The notes: generated by a model from the sequence alone, not told the origin. A stretch of DNA of 64,000 nucleotides from Pseudomonas taetrolens (GCF_900475285.1 NZ_LS483370.1:310001-374000); one strand, 5' to 3'. Positions 52,535-63,103 are shown, numbered from the stretch's first letter. Made by a program: numbers and translations.

Positions 52535-52621
52535 TGTAGGAGCGGGCTGGCTCGAGATTCAGGCCAATCGGTTTGCCTGGTTCACCGCGGTGATGCCATC
52601 GCGAGCAAGCCCGCTCCTACA
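52535..52621. repeat. GGAGCGGGC-type inverted repeat pair
   Basis: TGTAGGAGCGGGC at the left and GCCCGCTCCTACA at the right; same family as the pair at 46509-46597. It lies between the RraA-type gene and the tldD-like gene. Confidence 0.8.
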
Positions 52622-52642
52622 AGGGCGGGGAGGAGCGTGGTT

Positions 52643-53338
52643 TTAAACCGGGCAGCCCTTGGCGCGCAGAATGGCGTCAAAGCGATCCGGGTCCAGCGTG
52701 CCGGCTTCGATGGCCGCCAGGGTTGCCTGTTCACGTGCCAGCAAATCATGGCAGCGAATCAGCAGCTCAGGTAACTCGGAGCGTGAAGCAGCGACCACAC
52801 CATCACCGTCGCCGATCATCAGGTCACCTGGCATCACCAACATGCCAGCACACGAAATCGGTACGTTGATTTCGCCGCCGCCGTCAGTGCTTGGGCCGCG
52901 GTGCACGCCGCCGATGGCGTAAGCCGGCAGTTCACCGGTCTGCCATTCGTCGAGGTCGCGCAGGGCGCCGTTGATGACGACACCGACAATCCCGGCCTTG
53001 AGGGCCATGGCGCGCATGATGCCGCCGAACACGGCGCGGGTCAGGTCGGCGCTGCCATCGATCACCAGCACATCCCCCGGGCGGGCCATCTGCATGGCCT
53101 TGAGGATCATCAGGTTATCGCCGGGGCGTACGCGTACGGTCAGGGCGCTGCCGAGCATTGGCCGGCTGCCGTGAAAAGGCTTGAGCCCCAGGCCGCCAAC
53201 GTTGCGGCCCAGACAGTCACTGACGGCGGCAGCCGGAATCTTGCTGAACTCGGTCAGCCACTTTGGATCGAGAGGTTCTGCGTTTGGATTGATCAGAAAG
53301 CCGGTTGGCCATTTGCTGGAAGAGACAACATCAAACAT
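52643..53338 (-). CDS. RraA-family protein (aldolase-type)
   Basis: A 231-residue RraA/HMG-CHA aldolase fold protein: AVSDCLGRNVGGLGLKPFHGSRPMLGSALTVRVRPGDNLMI, GDVLVIDGSADLTRAVFGGIMRAMALKAGIVGVVINGALRDLDE with the R-D dyad of the divalent metal/pyruvate site, and MPGDLMIGDGDGVVAA. Members are either RNase E inhibitors or class II aldolases for 4-hydroxy-4-methyl/carboxy-2-oxoglutarates. The extra N- and C-terminal length favours the aldolase group; no pathway genes are adjacent. AAGAGG precedes the ATG. Confidence 0.78.
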   Translation of the reverse strand: MFDVVSSSKWPTGFLINPNAEPLDPKWLTEFSKIPAAAVSDCLGRNVGGLGLKPFHGSRPMLGSALTVRVRPGDNLMILKAMQMARPGDVLVIDGSADLTRAVFGGIMRAMALKAGIVGVVINGALRDLDEWQTGELPAYAIGGVHRGPSTDGGGEINVPISCAGMLVMPGDLMIGDGDGVVAASRSELPELLIRCHDLLAREQATLAAIEAGTLDPDRFDAILRAKGCPV

Positions 53339-53461
53339 AGAAAACCTCTTGGCCAGGCAGGTGCTGGCATCACGGGTGGGGCGGGGGGTGAGGCGCGAAG
53401 CGAGGCACTAGATTAGGCCTGCGTCGAGGCCGGGGCAAGCAGGGGAGGATGAAACTAAGCC

Positions 53462-53560
53462 TGTAGCCGCTGCCGCAGGCTGCGATAAGGTCCAAAGGAC
53501 CTTCGCTTTTTAAAAGCAGGGTCGCTTCGCAACCCATCGCAGCCTTCGGCAGCGGCTACA
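53462..53560. repeat. REP-type inverted pair after betA
   Basis: TGTAGCCGCTGCCGCAGGCTGCGAT mirrored by ATCGCAGCCTTCGGCAGCGGCTACA; it ends 8 bases before the betA stop on the minus strand. Confidence 0.8.
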
Positions 53561-53567
53561 TAGCGGG

Positions 53568-55271
53568 TTATTGCGCGGTACGGCTCACTTCACGCAGTGG
53601 CTTGCCACGTACCGGGGCATCGCCGGCGACATAGTAGTCGGCGGTGCTGCGGGGCAGTGGCTGGCGGCCACGGATCTTGTCGGCGATTTTCTCGGCGATC
53701 ATGATTGTTGGTGCGTTCAGGTTACCGGTGGTGATCAGCGGCATGATCGAGGCATCGACAACGCGCAGACCCTGCATGCCGTGCACACGGCCTTCACCAT
53801 CGACCACCGCCATCTCGTCGGTGCCCATCTTGCACGAGCAGGACGGGTGGAAAGCAGTCTCGGCGTGTTCGCGGATAAACGTGTCCAGCTCTTCGTCAGT
53901 CTGCTTGTCGATACCCGGGCTGATTTCGCGGCCACGGTACGCATCCAGCGCTGGCTGTTGCATGATTTCACGGGTCAGGCGAATGCCGTCACGGAATTCC
54001 TGCCAGTCCTGATCACTCGACATGTAATTGAACAGGATGCTCGGGTATTCGCGCGGGTCCTTGGACTTCACGTTAACCCGGCCACGGCTTGGCGAACGCA
54101 TGGAGCCCATGTGTGCCTGGAAACCATGTTCCTTCACGCCGTTGCTGCCGTTGTAGTTAATGGCCACTGGCAGGAAGTGATATTGAATGTTCGGCCATTC
54201 GAAATCAGGACGGGTGCGGATAAAGCCTCCGGCCTCGAATTGGTTGCTGGCGCCGATACCTTTGCCCAGGAACATCCACTCGGCGCCAATGGCCGGCTGA
54301 TTCCACCACAACAGCGACGGGTAAAGCGAAACAGGCTGGGTACAGGCGTATTGCAGGTACAGCTCCAGGTGATCCTGCAGGTTTTGACCCACACCCGGCA
54401 GATCGTGAACCACCGGAATGTCGAGGCTGTTCAGCAGCTCGGCAGGCCCCACACCGGAACGTTGCAGCACCTGCGGCGAGGCGATGGCGCCGCTGCACAG
54501 CAGTACTTCCTTGCGAGCCTTGGCCTGAATGCGGGTGTCGCTGTCGCCCACCAGGTAAGCCACGCCAACGGCACGCTTGCCTTCAAACAGAATCTTGTCG
54601 GTCAGGGCGTGAGTGACGATGGTCAGGGTCGAGCGCTGCTTGGCCGTGTCCAGATAGCCACGGGCGGTGCTGGCGCGACGACCGTTCGGCGTCACCGTGC
54701 GATCCATCGGGCCGAAACCTTCCTGCTGGTAGCCGTTCAGGTCGTCGGTACGCGGGTAGCCCGCTTGTACGCCGGCTTCAACCATGGCGTGGAATAACAC
54801 GTTGTTCCCGGCTTTGGGGGTCGTCACGCTGACCGGACCGTCGCCGCCGTGGTAGTCGTTCGGGCCGATATCGCGGGTTTCGGCCTTGCGGAAGTACGGC
54901 AGGCAATCGAGGTAGCTCCAGTCTTCGAGGCCCGGGTTTTTTGCCCAGCCGTCGTAGTCCATTGCATTACCACGGATGTAGCACATGCCGTTGATCAGCG
55001 AAGAGCCGCCCAGGCCCTTGCCCCGGCCACATTCCATGCGACGGCCGTCCATGTACGGTTCTGGATCGGTCTCATAGGCCCAGTTATAGCGGCGGCCTTG
55101 CAGCGGGAACGCCAGTGCCGCGGGCATTTGGGTACGGAAGTCAAAACGGTAGTCCGGGCCGCCTGCTTCAAGCAGCAGAACGGTGACGCCTGGGTCTTCA
55201 GTCAGACGGGTCGCCAGGGTGTTGCCGGCAGAGCCGGCACCAATAATGATGTAGTCGAATTCTTGGGACAT
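53568..55271 (-). CDS. betA: Choline dehydrogenase
   Basis: A 567-residue GMC-family flavoprotein that oxidises choline to betaine aldehyde. FAD fold at the N-terminus ([21 protein letters not shown]), the GMC signature [18 protein letters not shown] near residue 90, and the catalytic His in [14 protein letters not shown] near 465, then [24 protein letters not shown] precedes the ATG. Third gene of betI-betB-betA on the minus strand, downstream of the BetI operator. Confidence 0.96.
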   Translation of the reverse strand: MSQEFDYIIIGAGSAGNTLATRLTEDPGVTVLLLEAGGPDYRFDFRTQMPAALAFPLQGRRYNWAYETDPEPYMDGRRMECGRGKGLGGSSLINGMCYIRGNAMDYDGWAKNPGLEDWSYLDCLPYFRKAETRDIGPNDYHGGDGPVSVTTPKAGNNVLFHAMVEAGVQAGYPRTDDLNGYQQEGFGPMDRTVTPNGRRASTARGYLDTAKQRSTLTIVTHALTDKILFEGKRAVGVAYLVGDSDTRIQAKARKEVLLCSGAIASPQVLQRSGVGPAELLNSLDIPVVHDLPGVGQNLQDHLELYLQYACTQPVSLYPSLLWWNQPAIGAEWMFLGKGIGASNQFEAGGFIRTRPDFEWPNIQYHFLPVAINYNGSNGVKEHGFQAHMGSMRSPSRGRVNVKSKDPREYPSILFNYMSSDQDWQEFRDGIRLTREIMQQPALDAYRGREISPGIDKQTDEELDTFIREHAETAFHPSCSCKMGTDEMAVVDGEGRVHGMQGLRVVDASIMPLITTGNLNAPTIMIAEKIADKIRGRQPLPRSTADYYVAGDAPVRGKPLREVSRTAQ

Positions 55272-55416
55272 AAATGCACCCTCTTTGAAAGTGTGGCAAA
55301 TCACAGAACGCTGCGGGAACGAGCCTGGTCGCGATGACATCCGCGCGGTGTCATAGAGCCATCGCGTCGTGTGCATCGCGAGCAAGCTCGCTCAGGCAGG
55401 TATTACGGGATCGGGT

Positions 55417-56889
55417 TTAGAACACCGAAACGTAATCGCCCAACTCAACCTGGACCGATTTGATCTGGGTGTATTGCGCCAGCGAGCTGATGCCGTTTTC
55501 ACGGCCAATGCCCGACTGCTTGTAACCGCCGACCGGCATTTTCGCGTCGGACTCGCCCCAGGCGTTAATCCAGCAAATACCGGCTTCCAGCTGATGAATC
55601 ACGCGGTGAGCGCGGTTCAGGTCTTTGGTCACCAGACCTGCGGCCAAGCCAAACTCAGTGTCGTTGGCGCGGCGGATCACTTCTTCTTCGGTGTCATAAG
55701 TGAGGATGCTCATCACCGGGCCGAAGATTTCTTCTTTAACGATGGTCATCTCGTCAGTGCAGTCGGTGAACACGGTCGGTGCCACGAATGCACCTTTGCC
55801 CAGGTCACCTTCGGTCAGACGTTCGCCGCCGCACAGGACGCGGGCGCCTTCGGCCTTGCCCTTGGCAATGTAGCCGAGCACGCTTTCCATGTGAGCAAAG
55901 CTGACCAGCGGGCCGAAGTTGGTGTTTTCGTCTTCCGGGTTGCCAATGCGGATGCGCGCAACACGCTCCAGGATCTTGGCTTCAAAGGCGGCTTTCAGCG
56001 CCGTCGGAATGAAGACGCGAGTGCCGTTGGTGCACACCTGGCCCGAGCTGTAGAAGTTGGCCATCATGGCGGTGTCGGCTGCACGATCCAGGTCGGCATC
56101 GTCAAAAATGATCAGCGGCGACTTGCCACCCAGTTCCATGGTCACTTCCTTCAAGGAAGAGCTGGTAGCGCTGGAGGTGACTTTTTTACCGGTATCGGTA
56201 CCGCCGGTGAAGGAGATTTTCTCGATGCGCGGGTGTTCGGTCAACCAGCTGCCGACTTCACGGCCACTGCCGGTCAGCACGTTGAACACACCGTCCGGTA
56301 CGCCGGCAGCGGTGTAGATTTCAGCCAGCTTCAAGGTGGTCAGCGAAGTGACTTCACTTGGCTTGAAGATCATCGCGTTACCGGCAGCCAGGGCCGGTGC
56401 GGATTTCCACAATGCGATCTGGATCGGGTAGTTCCACGCGCCGATACCGGCGACAACGCCCAGCGGCTCACGACGGGTGTAAACGAATGAGGTGTCACGC
56501 AGGGGAATTTGCTCGCCTTCAATGGCGGGGGCCAGGCCTGCGTAATATTCCAGAACGTCGGCGCCGGTGACGATGTCGACGTAGCGGGTTTCGGAGTACG
56601 ACTTGCCGGTGTCCAGGGTTTCCAGTGCGGCCAGTTCATCGTTGCGCTCGCGCAGGATGTCCACGGCGCGGCGCAGGATGCGCGAGCGCTCCATGGAGGT
56701 CATGGCGGCCCAGATTTTCTGGCCTTTTTCAGCGCTGACAACGGCGCGTTCGACGTCTTCTTTGGTCGCACGTTGCACTTGAGCAAGGACTTCGCCGTTA
56801 GCCGGGTTGATGGCATCGAAGGTTGCATCGCTGCTGGCGTCGGTGTAACCGCCATCGATGTAAAGTTTTTGCAGTTCGAAACGGGCCAT
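55417..56889 (-). CDS. betB: Betaine aldehyde dehydrogenase
   Basis: A 490-residue aldehyde dehydrogenase making glycine betaine from betaine aldehyde with NAD(P)+. Catalytic Cys286 in [15 protein letters not shown] and general base Glu252 in [11 protein letters not shown] lie at the numbers known for P. aeruginosa [28 protein letters not shown] and [10 protein letters not shown] form the cofactor site. GAGGAT precedes the ATG. Between betI and betA. Confidence 0.97.
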   Translation of the reverse strand: MARFELQKLYIDGGYTDASSDATFDAINPANGEVLAQVQRATKEDVERAVVSAEKGQKIWAAMTSMERSRILRRAVDILRERNDELAALETLDTGKSYSETRYVDIVTGADVLEYYAGLAPAIEGEQIPLRDTSFVYTRREPLGVVAGIGAWNYPIQIALWKSAPALAAGNAMIFKPSEVTSLTTLKLAEIYTAAGVPDGVFNVLTGSGREVGSWLTEHPRIEKISFTGGTDTGKKVTSSATSSSLKEVTMELGGKSPLIIFDDADLDRAADTAMMANFYSSGQVCTNGTRVFIPTALKAAFEAKILERVARIRIGNPEDENTNFGPLVSFAHMESVLGYIAKGKAEGARVLCGGERLTEGDLGKGAFVAPTVFTDCTDEMTIVKEEIFGPVMSILTYDTEEEVIRRANDTEFGLAAGLVTKDLNRAHRVIHQLEAGICWINAWGESDAKMPVGGYKQSGIGRENGISSLAQYTQIKSVQVELGDYVSVF

Positions 56890-56998
56890 AAAATCCTCGC
56901 AAGTGCATAAGTGGTTGGCGTTGATCGAAACGCGGGTTGCCATCTAACTGGGGCAACTCAATGTCTCGACAGTTCAGGGGTTAAGCATTGATTGAGGC

Positions 56999-57592
56999 TT
57001 AACTCACCTGCTTCGCCAGTTGTAGATCCATATATTCGTAGCAGATGCGTTGTGCCTGTTCGGTGTCGAATGCATCGCCCGACAGGGCACCCCGCAACCA
57101 TAGACCATCAATGAGGGCTGCCAGGCCGCGTGCTGCATTGCGCGCTTGGTCCAACGGCAGCACTCGGCGAAATTGACAGCACAGATTGGAGTAAAGGCGG
57201 TGGTCGTTGATCCGCTGCAATCTGTGTAACGACGGCTGGTGCATGCTGGCGGCCCAAAAGGCGAGCCAGGTTTTCATTGCCGGGCCATTGACCTGGCTGG
57301 CGTCGAAGTTGCCTTCAACGATGATCTGCAGATGAACCCGTGGGCTGTCATCGCTCAGTGCCTGGCGGCGGGCGGTGACGTTTTCGATCAAGACATTCAT
57401 CAAGTACCGCATGGTGGCGGCAATCAGTCCGTTCTTGTCTCGAAAGTAGTGACTGATGATGCCGTTCGACACACCGGCCAAACGGGCAATCAGTGCAATG
57501 CTTGCATCTGCCATTCCAACCTGATCGATGGCCGTCAATGTGGCTTCGATCAACTGCTGGCGGCGTATGGGTTGCATTCCGACCTTGGGCAT
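56999..57592 (-). CDS. betI: TetR-family choline-sensing repressor BetI
   Basis: A 197-residue TetR regulator with helix-turn-helix in [33 protein letters not shown] (about 30-62). BetI represses the bet genes until choline is present. Starts [26 protein letters not shown], as is typical. AAGGAGA lies 8 bases before the ATG. A perfect palindrome, its likely operator, lies 69 bases upstream between betI and betT. Confidence 0.95.
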   Translation of the reverse strand: MPKVGMQPIRRQQLIEATLTAIDQVGMADASIALIARLAGVSNGIISHYFRDKNGLIAATMRYLMNVLIENVTARRQALSDDSPRVHLQIIVEGNFDASQVNGPAMKTWLAFWAASMHQPSLHRLQRINDHRLYSNLCCQFRRVLPLDQARNAARGLAALIDGLWLRGALSGDAFDTEQAQRICYEYMDLQLAKQVS

Positions 57593-57660
57593 TTTGCGAA
57601 TCTCCTTGGGCCGGCGAACAGTGAAAAAAGATCACTGAACGAAAGCCAGTCTATTTTGTT

Positions 57661-57680
57661 TTGATTGAACGTTCAATCAA
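57661..57680. promoter_or_regulatory. BetI operator
   Basis: TTGATTGAACGTTCAATCAA, a perfect 20-base palindrome of the kind bound by BetI upstream of bet genes in Pseudomonas and enterobacteria; placed for control of betIBA and betT. Confidence 0.85.
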
Positions 57681-57870
57681 CAAAGAATAAGCTCTGCGAC
57701 AAATCGTCGCGATTTATGCCATTTCCCAGCGCATGAATGGCGCAAAACGACACAGCAAATATCCCCGGAACCCTTGTAGATGCGGGCCAGCCCGCCTCTG
57801 CACAGACAGCGATCGCTTGGCTGACAGGCTTTTGCCTGGGCGACTCCGGTTTTTAGCGGTGTCTTTATAT

Positions 57871-57910
57871 CACTCGACCGTTGGTCGCTATCTAAGCGTT
57901 TGGTCGAGTG
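57871..57910 (+). repeat. Inverted repeat in the betT leader
   Basis: CACTCGACC (57871-57879) and GGTCGAGTG (57902-57910), perfect over 9 bases, with an alternative shorter stem CGACC-gtt-GGTCG (57875-57887) that would compete with it. It lies 48 bases before the start codon. Confidence 0.55.
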
Positions 57911-57958
57911 GTGCGTTGCTACACGTCCTTCTCTCGCGCTGCCTGGAGCATCCGTGCC

Positions 57959-59953
57959 ATGAGTTCTGCTTCTCTAATAAAGACCCCGCCGCAAAAGGTG
58001 ACGGTCAACGGTTGGGTGTTTTACACCTCCACTGCCTTGATACTTTTGCTGACTGCCATTTTGATCATTGCGCCACAAGAAGCAGGCCGTTTGCTGGGAC
58101 TGGCCCAGGAATGGCTGTCGCGCAGTTTCGGCTGGTATTACATGGTCGTCATCGCGGCCTACCTGATTTTTGTGGTGGGCCTGGCGTTTTCGTCTTACGG
58201 CAAGCTGAAACTGGGGACCCGGCAGGATACGCCCGATTTCAGTTACGGCGCGTGGGCCGGGATGCTGTTCTCGTCGGGCATCGGCATTTCGCTGTTGTAC
58301 TTCGGGGCTTCCGAGCCGCTGGACCATTACTTCAACCCACCTGAGGGCGTGGCTGGCAGTCATGAAGCCGCCCGTCAGGCGTTGCAACTGACGTTCCTGC
58401 ACTGGGGCTTGCATGGCTGGGCGATCTACGCGCTGGTCGGCCTGGCCGTGGCGTACTTTGCCTACCGTCACAACCAGCCGCTGGCTCTGCGTTCGGCGCT
58501 GTACCCCTTGATGGGGGAGCGCTGGGTGAAAGGGGCGGCGGGGCACGCGGTGGATGGTTTTGGCATGTTCGTGACGTTGCTCGGCTTGGTGACCAACCTG
58601 GGGATCGGCTCGATGCAAGTGTCGTCGGGTCTCGAAAACCTGTTCGGCATGGAGCACAGCAACACCAACCTGCTGATCGTCATTATCGTGATGAGCACCG
58701 TGGCCACGATTGCTGCGGTCTCGGGTGTGGAAAACGGCATCCGTCGCCTGTCCAACCTGAACATCGTGCTGTTCAGCGGCCTGTTGATTTTTGTGCTGCT
58801 GTTCGGCCCGACTCTGCACCTGCTCAACGGCCTGGTGCAGAACACCGGTGATTACCTCAACGGTATTGTGCTGAAAACCTTCGACCTGTACGTGTACGAA
58901 GGCAATAACGCTAAAACCGAAGGCTGGCTGGGGCTGTGGACCCTGTTCTACTGGGCATGGTGGATCTCCTGGGCCCCATTCGTCGGCATGTTCATTGCCC
59001 GTATTTCCCGGGGTCGTACCGTGCGTGAGCTGGTGGCGGGCGTGTTGCTGATTCCGTTGGGCTTCACCCTGGCCTGGCTGTCGATTTTCGGTAACTCGGC
59101 ATTGGATCTGGTGGTAAACCAGGGAGCGGTCGAGCTGGGGAAAACAGCCCTGGAGCAGCCTTCCATGGCGATTTACCAATTGCTTGAGCATTACCCGGCC
59201 TCGAAAATCGTGATTGGTGTGTCGATCTTCGTAGGGTTCGTGCTGTTCTTGACCCCGGCAGATTCCGGCGCGGTGATGATGGCCAACCTGTCCTGCAAGG
59301 GGGGCGATGTCGACGAAGATGCCCCGCACTGGCTGCGTATCTTTTGGTCGGTAGTGATTACGCTGGTGACCATCGGCCTGTTGTTCGCCGGTAACTTTGC
59401 GGCGATGCAAACCATGGTGGTGCTGGCGGGCCTGCCATTCTCGGTGGTGCTGATCCTGTTTATGCTGGGCCTGCACAAGGCGATGCGTCAGGACTCCCAG
59501 ATGGAGCAGGAGCAAGCTGAGCTGGCGGCCCGTGGCCGCCGTGGTTTCAGCGAGCGCTTGACCGCACAGGATCTGCAACCGACCCAGGCCGTGGTGCAGC
59601 GCTTTATGGACAAGCACGTCACGCCGGCTCTTGAAGACGCGGCGGAGCAATTGCGCAGCCAGGGGCTGGCGGTGCAAACCTTGCTCGGCAACGCCAAGCG
59701 CTGCATGGGTGTGCGAATCGAGATGGAAGAGGGCAACCCGTTCGTCTATGAAGTCAGCCTGGATGGCTACCTCGCCGCGCCAAGTGAGTCAGGGCAGGAT
59801 GAAGTGCGCAGTCGTTACTACCGCGCCGAGGTGTACTTGCACAACGGTAACCAGGAGTACGATCTGATGGGCTTTACCCAGGAACAAATCAGTCGGGACG
59901 TTCTCGACCAGTTTGAAAGCCATCGCCAACTTCTTGGCCGGGTGTACAGCTAA
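57959..59953 (+). CDS. betT: High-affinity choline transporter BetT (BCCT family)
   Basis: A 664-residue sodium- or proton-coupled carrier with twelve hydrophobic helices. BCCT features: GAWAGMLFSSGIGISLLYFGASEPL, LHWGLHGWAIYALVGLAVAYFAYRH, and the signature WTLFYWAWWISWAPFVGMFIARISRGRTVREL. A soluble C-terminal domain of about 150 residues follows (from about 515), typical of BetT and used for osmotic sensing. Divergent from betI across the operator. It corresponds to BetT1 of P. aeruginosa by gene order. Confidence 0.93.
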   Translation: MSSASLIKTPPQKVTVNGWVFYTSTALILLLTAILIIAPQEAGRLLGLAQEWLSRSFGWYYMVVIAAYLIFVVGLAFSSYGKLKLGTRQDTPDFSYGAWAGMLFSSGIGISLLYFGASEPLDHYFNPPEGVAGSHEAARQALQLTFLHWGLHGWAIYALVGLAVAYFAYRHNQPLALRSALYPLMGERWVKGAAGHAVDGFGMFVTLLGLVTNLGIGSMQVSSGLENLFGMEHSNTNLLIVIIVMSTVATIAAVSGVENGIRRLSNLNIVLFSGLLIFVLLFGPTLHLLNGLVQNTGDYLNGIVLKTFDLYVYEGNNAKTEGWLGLWTLFYWAWWISWAPFVGMFIARISRGRTVRELVAGVLLIPLGFTLAWLSIFGNSALDLVVNQGAVELGKTALEQPSMAIYQLLEHYPASKIVIGVSIFVGFVLFLTPADSGAVMMANLSCKGGDVDEDAPHWLRIFWSVVITLVTIGLLFAGNFAAMQTMVVLAGLPFSVVLILFMLGLHKAMRQDSQMEQEQAELAARGRRGFSERLTAQDLQPTQAVVQRFMDKHVTPALEDAAEQLRSQGLAVQTLLGNAKRCMGVRIEMEEGNPFVYEVSLDGYLAAPSESGQDEVRSRYYRAEVYLHNGNQEYDLMGFTQEQISRDVLDQFESHRQLLGRVYS

Positions 59954-59963
59954 CCTGTGATTG

Positions 59964-60055
59964 TGTAGCCGCTGCCGCAGGCTGCGACGGGTCGCCAGGC
60001 GACCCTGCTGTTGAAGGTCTTGCGATTCACATCGCAACCTTCGACAGCGGCTACA
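59964..60055. repeat. REP-type inverted pair between betT and cbcV
   Basis: TGTAGCCGCTGCCGCAGGCTGCGA at the left and TCGCAACCTTCGACAGCGGCTACA at the right, between converging genes. Confidence 0.8.
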
Positions 60056-60068
60056 TCTTCTCTAAGCG

Positions 60069-61247
60069 TTAACCCAGGTTCTTACCCAGTAACGCGTGAT
60101 ACAGCTCTGTATCGCCGAGTATCCCCACCACGCGCTGATTGTCGTGCAGCACCAGCTTGTTGCCGGTCTGATAACGAATCTGCAGTGCGTCGCGCATGCC
60201 AATGCCGCAATCCACCAGCGTTGGGCCACGTCCCAGCCCTTCCACTGCCTGGCCTGTGCTCCAGTTTTGCAGGTCGACATTACTGGCGCCCTGACGCACG
60301 CCCTTGATGGTGTTGCCCTCTGCCAGATCAATCCACGAGTCATTCCCCGGATCAATGCACACCGAACCGTTGATGCGTTTGCAGTTGTCCAGCGTGCGCA
60401 TCAGGCTGCGCCCGCACAGTACGTTGAGGGGATTGGTATGGGCGACAAACGTGCGTACGTAATCGTCCGCCGGGTTGAGTACGATTTCTTCGGGCTTGCT
60501 GTATTGCACGATCTTCCCGTCTTTCATGATCGCGATGCGGCTGCCCAATTTCAGGGCTTCATCGAGGTCATGGCTCACAAACACAATGGTCTTGCTCAGC
60601 TTGCGTTGCAGCTCTAGCAACTCGTCCTGCAGGCCTTGGCGAATCAGCGGATCGAGCGCCGAAAAGGGTTCATCCATCAGCAGAATATCAGCGTCCATGG
60701 CCAGGGCGCGGGCCAGGCCCACCCGCTGCTGCATCCCGCCGCTCAACTCATCCGGTTTTTTATTGCGCCATTGGGTCAGGCCCACCAGTTCCAGTTTTTC
60801 GTCTACCAGCTTGCGTCGTTCTTTCTCGGGACGGCCCTGCATCTCAAGACCGAAGCTGATGTTTTCCCGCACGGTCAGCCACGGCATCAGGGCGAACTTT
60901 TGAAACACCATCGCGATGCGCTTGGTGCGCATCATTTTCAGCTCGGCCGGGCTGCACGAGGCGATGTCGATCTGCTTGCCTTCGTGCTCTACGTACAACT
61001 GGCCGCGGCTGACGGTGTTAAGGCCATTGATGCAGCGCAGCAGGCTGGACTTGCCGGAACCGGACAACCCCATCAGAACGCAGATTTCGCCTTTCTCGAT
61101 GTCCAGGCTGGCTTTTTCAACACCGACGATTTGCCCGGTCTTTTTCAGGATCTGGTCCCGTGAAAAGCCCTGGTCGAGCAGGCTTAGCGCCTCACGCGGG
61201 TCTTTGGCGAAAATAACGTCAACGTTATCGAAACGAATGATGCTCAT
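60069..61247 (-). CDS. cbcV: Choline ABC transporter ATPase (CbcV/ChoV)
   Basis: A 392-residue ATPase of the glycine betaine/choline class: Walker A GLSGSGKSS, Q loop VFQKFALMPWLTV, signature LSGGMQQRVGLARAL, Walker B ILLMDEPFSALD, H-loop VSHDLDEAL. A C-terminal CBS-like regulatory part follows from about residue 270. The ATG overlaps the cbcW stop by 4 bases. The cbcXWV order and the serine dehydratase neighbour equal the P. aeruginosa choline/betaine/carnitine locus. Confidence 0.94.
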   Translation of the reverse strand: MSIIRFDNVDVIFAKDPREALSLLDQGFSRDQILKKTGQIVGVEKASLDIEKGEICVLMGLSGSGKSSLLRCINGLNTVSRGQLYVEHEGKQIDIASCSPAELKMMRTKRIAMVFQKFALMPWLTVRENISFGLEMQGRPEKERRKLVDEKLELVGLTQWRNKKPDELSGGMQQRVGLARALAMDADILLMDEPFSALDPLIRQGLQDELLELQRKLSKTIVFVSHDLDEALKLGSRIAIMKDGKIVQYSKPEEIVLNPADDYVRTFVAHTNPLNVLCGRSLMRTLDNCKRINGSVCIDPGNDSWIDLAEGNTIKGVRQGASNVDLQNWSTGQAVEGLGRGPTLVDCGIGMRDALQIRYQTGNKLVLHDNQRVVGILGDTELYHALLGKNLG

Positions 61248-62089
61248 GCGTCGGCTCCTTGTTTTGCGTCCGGCTGTTTGCAAATCCGGTCGAGCATGAT
61301 GGCCAGTAATACAATCGCCAGCCCGGCTTCAAAGCCCAGAGCGATGTCCGCCGTGTTGAGGGCGTTGACCACCGGTTTGCCCAAGCCATCTGCGCCCACC
61401 AGGGCCGCGATGACCACCATCGACAGCGACAGCATGATGCATTGGGTGATCCCGGCTGCGATGCTCGGCATGGCGTGGGGCAGCTCGATGCGGGTCAGTA
61501 ATTGGCGGCGTGAACAGCCGAAGGCTTTGCCTGCGTCGAGCAGCTCCTGGGGCACGTCACGGATACCCAGATAAGTCAGGCGAATGGGGGCGGCAATGGC
61601 AAACACCACCGTGGAAATCAGCCCCGGTACGACCCCCAGACCAAACAGGGTCAGGGTTGGGATCAAGTAAACGAAAGTCGGCACCGTCTGCATCAGGTCG
61701 AGTATCGGGCGGATGAAGGTGTAGAACATGGGCTTGTGCGCGGCCAGAATTCCCAGTGGCACCCCGATGATCACGCACACAAAGGTCGCGAACAGCACCT
61801 GCGCCAGGGTTTCCATCGTCTCCTGCCAATAGCCCAGGTTGAAGATCAGCAGGAACGACAGTGCGACAAATACGGTCAGCCCCCACTTGCGCTGAATAAA
61901 ATGCGCGAGCAAGGCAATCAGCCCGATAAACACAAAGGGATTGAACCAGGTCAGCGCAAACGTCACGCCGTGGATCATCGTTTCCAGTGTCGTTGCAATC
62001 ATGTCGAAGGTATTGGCGCCGTTTAGCGTCAACCAGTCGACAAAGCTGGCAATGTACTGGCCTAAAGGCATTTTCTGATCAATCAGCAT
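61244..62089 (-). CDS. cbcW: Choline ABC transporter permease (CbcW/ChoW)
   Basis: A 281-residue membrane protein with the BPD-transport fold: LAQVLFATFVCVIIGVPLGILAAHKPMFYTFIRPILDLMQTVPTFVYLIPTLTLFGLGVVPG, and the EAA loop GIRDVPQELLDAGKAFGCSRRQLLTRIELPHAMPSIAAGITQ. About six to seven helices. The start MLIDQKMPLGQYIASF gives the usual family N-terminus; an ATG six codons earlier is possible. Overlaps cbcV. Confidence 0.93.
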   Translation of the reverse strand: MLIDQKMPLGQYIASFVDWLTLNGANTFDMIATTLETMIHGVTFALTWFNPFVFIGLIALLAHFIQRKWGLTVFVALSFLLIFNLGYWQETMETLAQVLFATFVCVIIGVPLGILAAHKPMFYTFIRPILDLMQTVPTFVYLIPTLTLFGLGVVPGLISTVVFAIAAPIRLTYLGIRDVPQELLDAGKAFGCSRRQLLTRIELPHAMPSIAAGITQCIMLSLSMVVIAALVGADGLGKPVVNALNTADIALGFEAGLAIVLLAIMLDRICKQPDAKQGADA

Positions 62090-62155
62090 GGTAATGGACG
62101 TCCGCATGCAGGGGATTGGAACGGCATCGGACGGGCAGGCCGTCCGCGCGCAGGA

Positions 62156-63103
62156 TTATTTCGCGAGACTGGCTTTCACGGCCTCCAGGCCCGGTTTTTC
62201 ATCGAAGGTGGTGACCCCCGCAAGCCAGGTATCCAGCACTTGCGGGTTCTGTTTGAGCCAAGCTCTGGCGGCCGCGTCGGGTTTGATCTTGTCATCCAGG
62301 ACGTTGCCCATCAGGGTGCTTTCCATGTCGAGGGTGAACACCAGGTTTTTCAAGAGCTGGCCGACGTTACTGCACTCCTGGGAATAACCTTTACGGGTGT
62401 TGGTATAGATGGTCGCCTGGCCGTAGTTGGGGCCGAAGAAGTCATCACCGCCAGTGAGGTACTTCATCTTGAAGCGAGTGTTCATCGGATGCGGTTCCCA
62501 GCCCAGAAACACCACATCGGTGCCTCGTCTCTGGGCACGATCGACCTGTGACAGCATCCCGGCTTCGCTGGATTCGACCACTTTGAACCCGGCGTCCTTA
62601 AGTCCGAACGCGTTCTTGTCGATCATGCTCTGAATCATGCGGTTGCCGTCGTTGCCCGGCTCGATGCCATAAATTTTCCCGCCCAGTTCCTTCTTGAATC
62701 GGGGTATGTCGGAAAAGTCTTTGAGCCCTTTGTTATAGAGGGCTTCGGGTACGGCAAGGGTGTATTTGGCGTTCTCAAGGTTGGCGCGCACGGTCTCGAC
62801 GGTGCCCGCGTCGCGATAGGCCTTGATGTCGTTTTCCATGGTGGGCATCCAGTTGCCGAGAAACACGTCCATGTTCTTGCCATCAGCCAGCGACTTGTAC
62901 GTGACCGGCACCGAGATCATGGTGGTCCTGGTCGTGTAGCCGAGGGCATCCAGCAGTGTGCTGGCGACGGCCGTGGTGACAGTGATATCGGTCCAGCCGA
63001 CATCCGAGAAGTTGACGGTTCTGCATTGCTCAGGCTCCGCTGCCAGGGCAACGACGGGCAGACTCAGCAATGCAGCCAACAACAACGAGGGCGAATGTTT
63101 CAT
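62156..63103 (-). CDS. cbcX: Choline-binding periplasmic protein (CbcX/ChoX)
   Basis: A 315-residue periplasmic binding protein with signal peptide MKHSPSLLLAALLSLPVVALA. The mature part has ligand-box segments of the ChoX/CbcX type (GWTDITVTTAVASTLLDALGY, MDVFLGNWMPTMENDI, VVFLGWEPHPMNTRFKMKYLTGG) with several Trp/Tyr for trimethylammonium binding. First gene of cbcXWV, 66 bases before cbcW. In P. aeruginosa the operon is driven by the AraC-type activator GbdR. Confidence 0.92.
   Translation of the reverse strand: MKHSPSLLLAALLSLPVVALAAEPEQCRTVNFSDVGWTDITVTTAVASTLLDALGYTTRTTMISVPVTYKSLADGKNMDVFLGNWMPTMENDIKAYRDAGTVETVRANLENAKYTLAVPEALYNKGLKDFSDIPRFKKELGGKIYGIEPGNDGNRMIQSMIDKNAFGLKDAGFKVVESSEAGMLSQVDRAQRRGTDVVFLGWEPHPMNTRFKMKYLTGGDDFFGPNYGQATIYTNTRKGYSQECSNVGQLLKNLVFTLDMESTLMGNVLDDKIKPDAAARAWLKQNPQVLDTWLAGVTTFDEKPGLEAVKASLAK

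Larger units (their letters stand above)
57593..57958. other. Divergent betI-betT control region
   Basis: No gene is seen. It holds the BetI operator (57661-57680), then a stretch of ordinary sequence, then a 9-bp inverted repeat (57871-57910) in the betT leader, and TGGAGC before the betT ATG. Confidence 0.75.
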
